Shown piece after piece: positions 6,111 through 7,277 of a stretch of DNA of 7,277 nt. The notes beneath the pieces are model-generated. The model saw nothing but the letters and a program-made list of their open reading frames with translations. It made no database searches and had not been told where the DNA came from. Position 1 is the first letter of the stretch. Each line of letters begins with the position of its first letter. The translations under genes were made by a program, and so were the position numbers. Origin of the DNA: Terriglobia bacterium (lineage in GTDB: Bacteria > Acidobacteriota > Terriglobia > UBA7540); NCBI GenBank assembly GCA_030040515.1, contig JASHTO010000574.1, positions 1-7,277 of the forward strand, written 5' to 3'.

Positions 6111-6475
6111 TCGGAATGCGCACCATGCTCCAGGTGGCGGATAATTCCGGGGCGCGCAAGCTTTCCTGCATCCTGCCTCTGGGCGGCGATGTGGGATTGC
6201 AGGCCGGCCTGGGCGACGTCATCACCGCGGCGGTGAAAGAGGCGGCGCCCGACAGCGCCATTCCCAAAGGGAAAGTGGTGAAATGCGTCATCGTGCGGAT
6301 GCGCAAGGAACAGCGGCGGCGCGACGGCAGCTACATTCGATTTGATGAGAACGCCGCGGTGCTGATCAACGACGCGGGGGAACCGGTGGGCACGCGCGTC
6401 TTCGGCCCGGTGGCCCGGGAGCTGCGCGAGAAGAAATTTCTGAAGATTGTATCGCTGGCGCCGGAAGTTCTTTAA
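6107..6475 (+). CDS. rplN: 50S ribosomal protein L14 (uL14)
   Basis: L14 is a 23S rRNA-binding protein that contributes to intersubunit bridges and is the binding site of the silencing factor RsfS. The protein has 122 residues, the usual family length. It starts MIGMRTMLQVADNSGARKLS (1-20), continues with GDVITAAVKEAAPDSAIPKG (36-55) and VVKCVIVRMRKEQRRRDGSY (57-76), and ends with GEPVGTRVFGPVARELREKK (91-110) and FLKIVSLAPEVL. The ATG at 6107 matches the family N-terminus and is preceded by GGAGG (6095-6099), seven bases away; it overlaps the rpsQ stop by four bases. The following 38-base gap is a heptad array. Confidence 0.98.
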   Translation: MIGMRTMLQVADNSGARKLSCILPLGGDVGLQAGLGDVITAAVKEAAPDSAIPKGKVVKCVIVRMRKEQRRRDGSYIRFDENAAVLINDAGEPVGTRVFGPVARELREKKFLKIVSLAPEVL

Positions 6476-6476
6476 G

Positions 6477-6511
6477 GGCAGGGAACAGGGAAGAGGTAAC
6501 AGGAAACAGTA
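6477..6511. repeat. Heptad repeat array 5 (consensus AACAGGG), rplN-rplX gap
   Basis: Five consecutive 7-base units cover 6477-6511: GGCAGGG, AACAGGG, AAGAGGT, AACAGGA and AACAGTA. Together they make up nearly all of the 38-base gap between rplN and rplX. The AGGA at 6501-6504, at the end of the fourth unit, is the best Shine-Dalgarno candidate for rplX, about nine bases from its ATG, so the repeat appears to have become the ribosome binding region. Confidence 0.8.
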
Positions 6512-6513
6512 AT

Positions 6514-6843
6514 ATGGACATCCGGAAGAACGACATTGTGCAGGTGATGACGGGGCGAAGCCGGGGAACCAAGGAATCGCCAACGCGCGGCCGGGTTCTG
6601 GAAGTCGAGCCGCGCAAGCATCGCGTCTATGTTGAGCACGTGAACATGGTGAAGCGCCACGTGCGCCCCAATCCCGCCAAGCAGGTTCGCGGGGGAGTTT
6701 TGGAGAAGGAAGGCCCCATTGACGTTTCCAACGTGGCTCTGGTGTGCAGTGATTGCGGGCCCACGCGCATCCAGCATCGCGCTATGGCGGGCGGAAAGAA
6801 AGTGCGCATTTGCGCCAAATGCGAGAAATCGCTGGACAAGTAG
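6514..6843 (+). CDS. rplX: 50S ribosomal protein L24 (uL24), zinc-ribbon type
   Basis: L24 is an initiator of 50S assembly located by the tunnel exit. The protein has 109 residues (E. coli 104). A KOW domain occupies about residues 4-40 (KNDIVQVMTGRSRG, then TRGRVLEVEPRKHRVYVEHV), followed by NMVKRHVRPNPAKQVRGGVL (44-63) and EGPIDVSNVALVC. Two CxxC pairs (Cys78/Cys81 and Cys100/Cys103) suggest a zinc ribbon, found in L24 of many bacteria though not in E. coli. Compared with the usual GKDKGKRGKV, about five residues are inserted after Gly18 (TKESPT region, 19-24) in the KOW turn, without a frame change. The ATG at 6514 gives the family start, and the SD candidate AGGA comes from the upstream heptad array. 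rplE follows after 24 bases. Confidence 0.96.
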   Translation: MDIRKNDIVQVMTGRSRGTKESPTRGRVLEVEPRKHRVYVEHVNMVKRHVRPNPAKQVRGGVLEKEGPIDVSNVALVCSDCGPTRIQHRAMAGGKKVRICAKCEKSLDK

Positions 6844-6867
6844 CCGCCGGGAGGAACGAAGGACAGG

Positions 6868-7277
6868 ATGGTTCCCAGACTGAAAGAGCGATATCAGAAG
6901 GAAGTGGTGCCGGCCCTGGTGAAGGAATTCAGCTACGGCAACGCCAATGCCGTTCCGCGCCTGCGAAAAATCGTGGTGAACATGGGCCTGGGGGAAGCGA
7001 TTCAGAACGCCAAGCTGCTGGATTCGGCGGCGGCGGAATTGGGCCAGATCACCGGGCAGAAGCCGGTGATTACGCGCGCGCGGAAGTCGATTGCCAATTT
7101 CAAGCTGCGCAAGAACATGCCCATCGGCGCGGTGGTGACCCTGCGCGGCGACCGCATGTACGAGTTTTTCGACCGCCTGACGAACGTGGCCATGCCGCGC
7201 GTTCGTGACTTTCGCGGCGTCTCCACCCGCGCCTTCGATGGCCGGGGAAATTACACGCTGGGGCTGCGCGACCAGTT
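6868..7277 (+). CDS. rplE: 50S ribosomal protein L5 (uL5) (5' part; C-terminus outside window)
   Basis: L5 binds 5S rRNA and is part of the central protuberance, where it contacts P-site tRNA and S13. The window holds the first 136 residues of an expected 179 or so, open to the last base. Family features are LKERYQKEVVPALVKEF (5-21), VPRLRKIVVNMGLGEA (29-44), ITGQKPVITRARKSIANFKL (61-80), RKNMPIGAVVTLRGDRMYEF (81-100) and RLTNVAMPRVRDFRGVS (103-119), then FDGRGNYTLGL at the window edge. The ATG at 6868 follows AAGGA (6859-6863) four bases upstream, with a second GGAGG-like site at 6850-6856. It opens the second half of the spc block. Confidence 0.97.
   Translation, partial: MVPRLKERYQKEVVPALVKEFSYGNANAVPRLRKIVVNMGLGEAIQNAKLLDSAAAELGQITGQKPVITRARKSIANFKLRKNMPIGAVVTLRGDRMYEFFDRLTNVAMPRVRDFRGVSTRAFDGRGNYTLGLRDQ

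Overview
The window is a stretch of the conserved bacterial str/S10/spc translation gene cluster. All genes are on the + strand, in the canonical order tuf (3' part), rpsJ, rplC, rplD, rplW, rplB, rpsS, rplV, rpsC, rplP, rpmC, rpsQ, rplN, rplX and rplE (5' part). The genes encode elongation factor Tu and proteins of both ribosomal subunits. Gaps are short, and rplD/rplW and rpsQ/rplN overlap by 4 bases as ATGA. No internal promoter or intrinsic terminator is convincing, so the block probably lies in one long transcript.

The source is a GC-rich bacterium. My best inference is an Acidobacteriota member, possibly from a metagenome. This rests on remembered similarity of the L3 and L4 segments, the tuf-rpsJ junction and the style of the intergenic repeats, not on a search. 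GTG starts are used for rpsS, rpsC and rpsQ. Several proteins (S19, S3, S17) have Ala/Pro-rich C-terminal tails beyond the usual family length.

Layout: 1-465 end of EF-Tu; 494-823 S10; 824-911 a gap with two different 7-base repeat arrays around a small hairpin; 912-1552 L3, split by a one-base frameshift near 1257-1262; 1553-1612 a gap with a third heptad array; 1613-2529 L4 and L23; 2597-3424 L2; 3437-3796 S19; 3814-4161 L22; 4162-4250 a gap with complementary segments that fold up to the rpsC ribosome binding site; 4251-4964 S3; 4965-5072 a gap with a twin-palindrome (REP-like) element and a fourth heptad array; 5073-5489 L16; 5490-5548 a GC hairpin gap; 5549-5785 L29; 5793-6110 S17; 6107-6475 L14; 6476-6513 a gap made almost entirely of a fifth heptad array; 6514-6843 L24; 6868-7277 start of L5. 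No gene-free stretch exceeds about 110 bases.

I see no undescribed gene system: the coding content is housekeeping. The unusual material is in the gaps. Five arrays share a strict 7-base period but differ in sequence, an inverted pair of palindromes shows compensatory base changes, and rpsC has a structured leader. The apparent break in the essential rplC gene also needs resolving.
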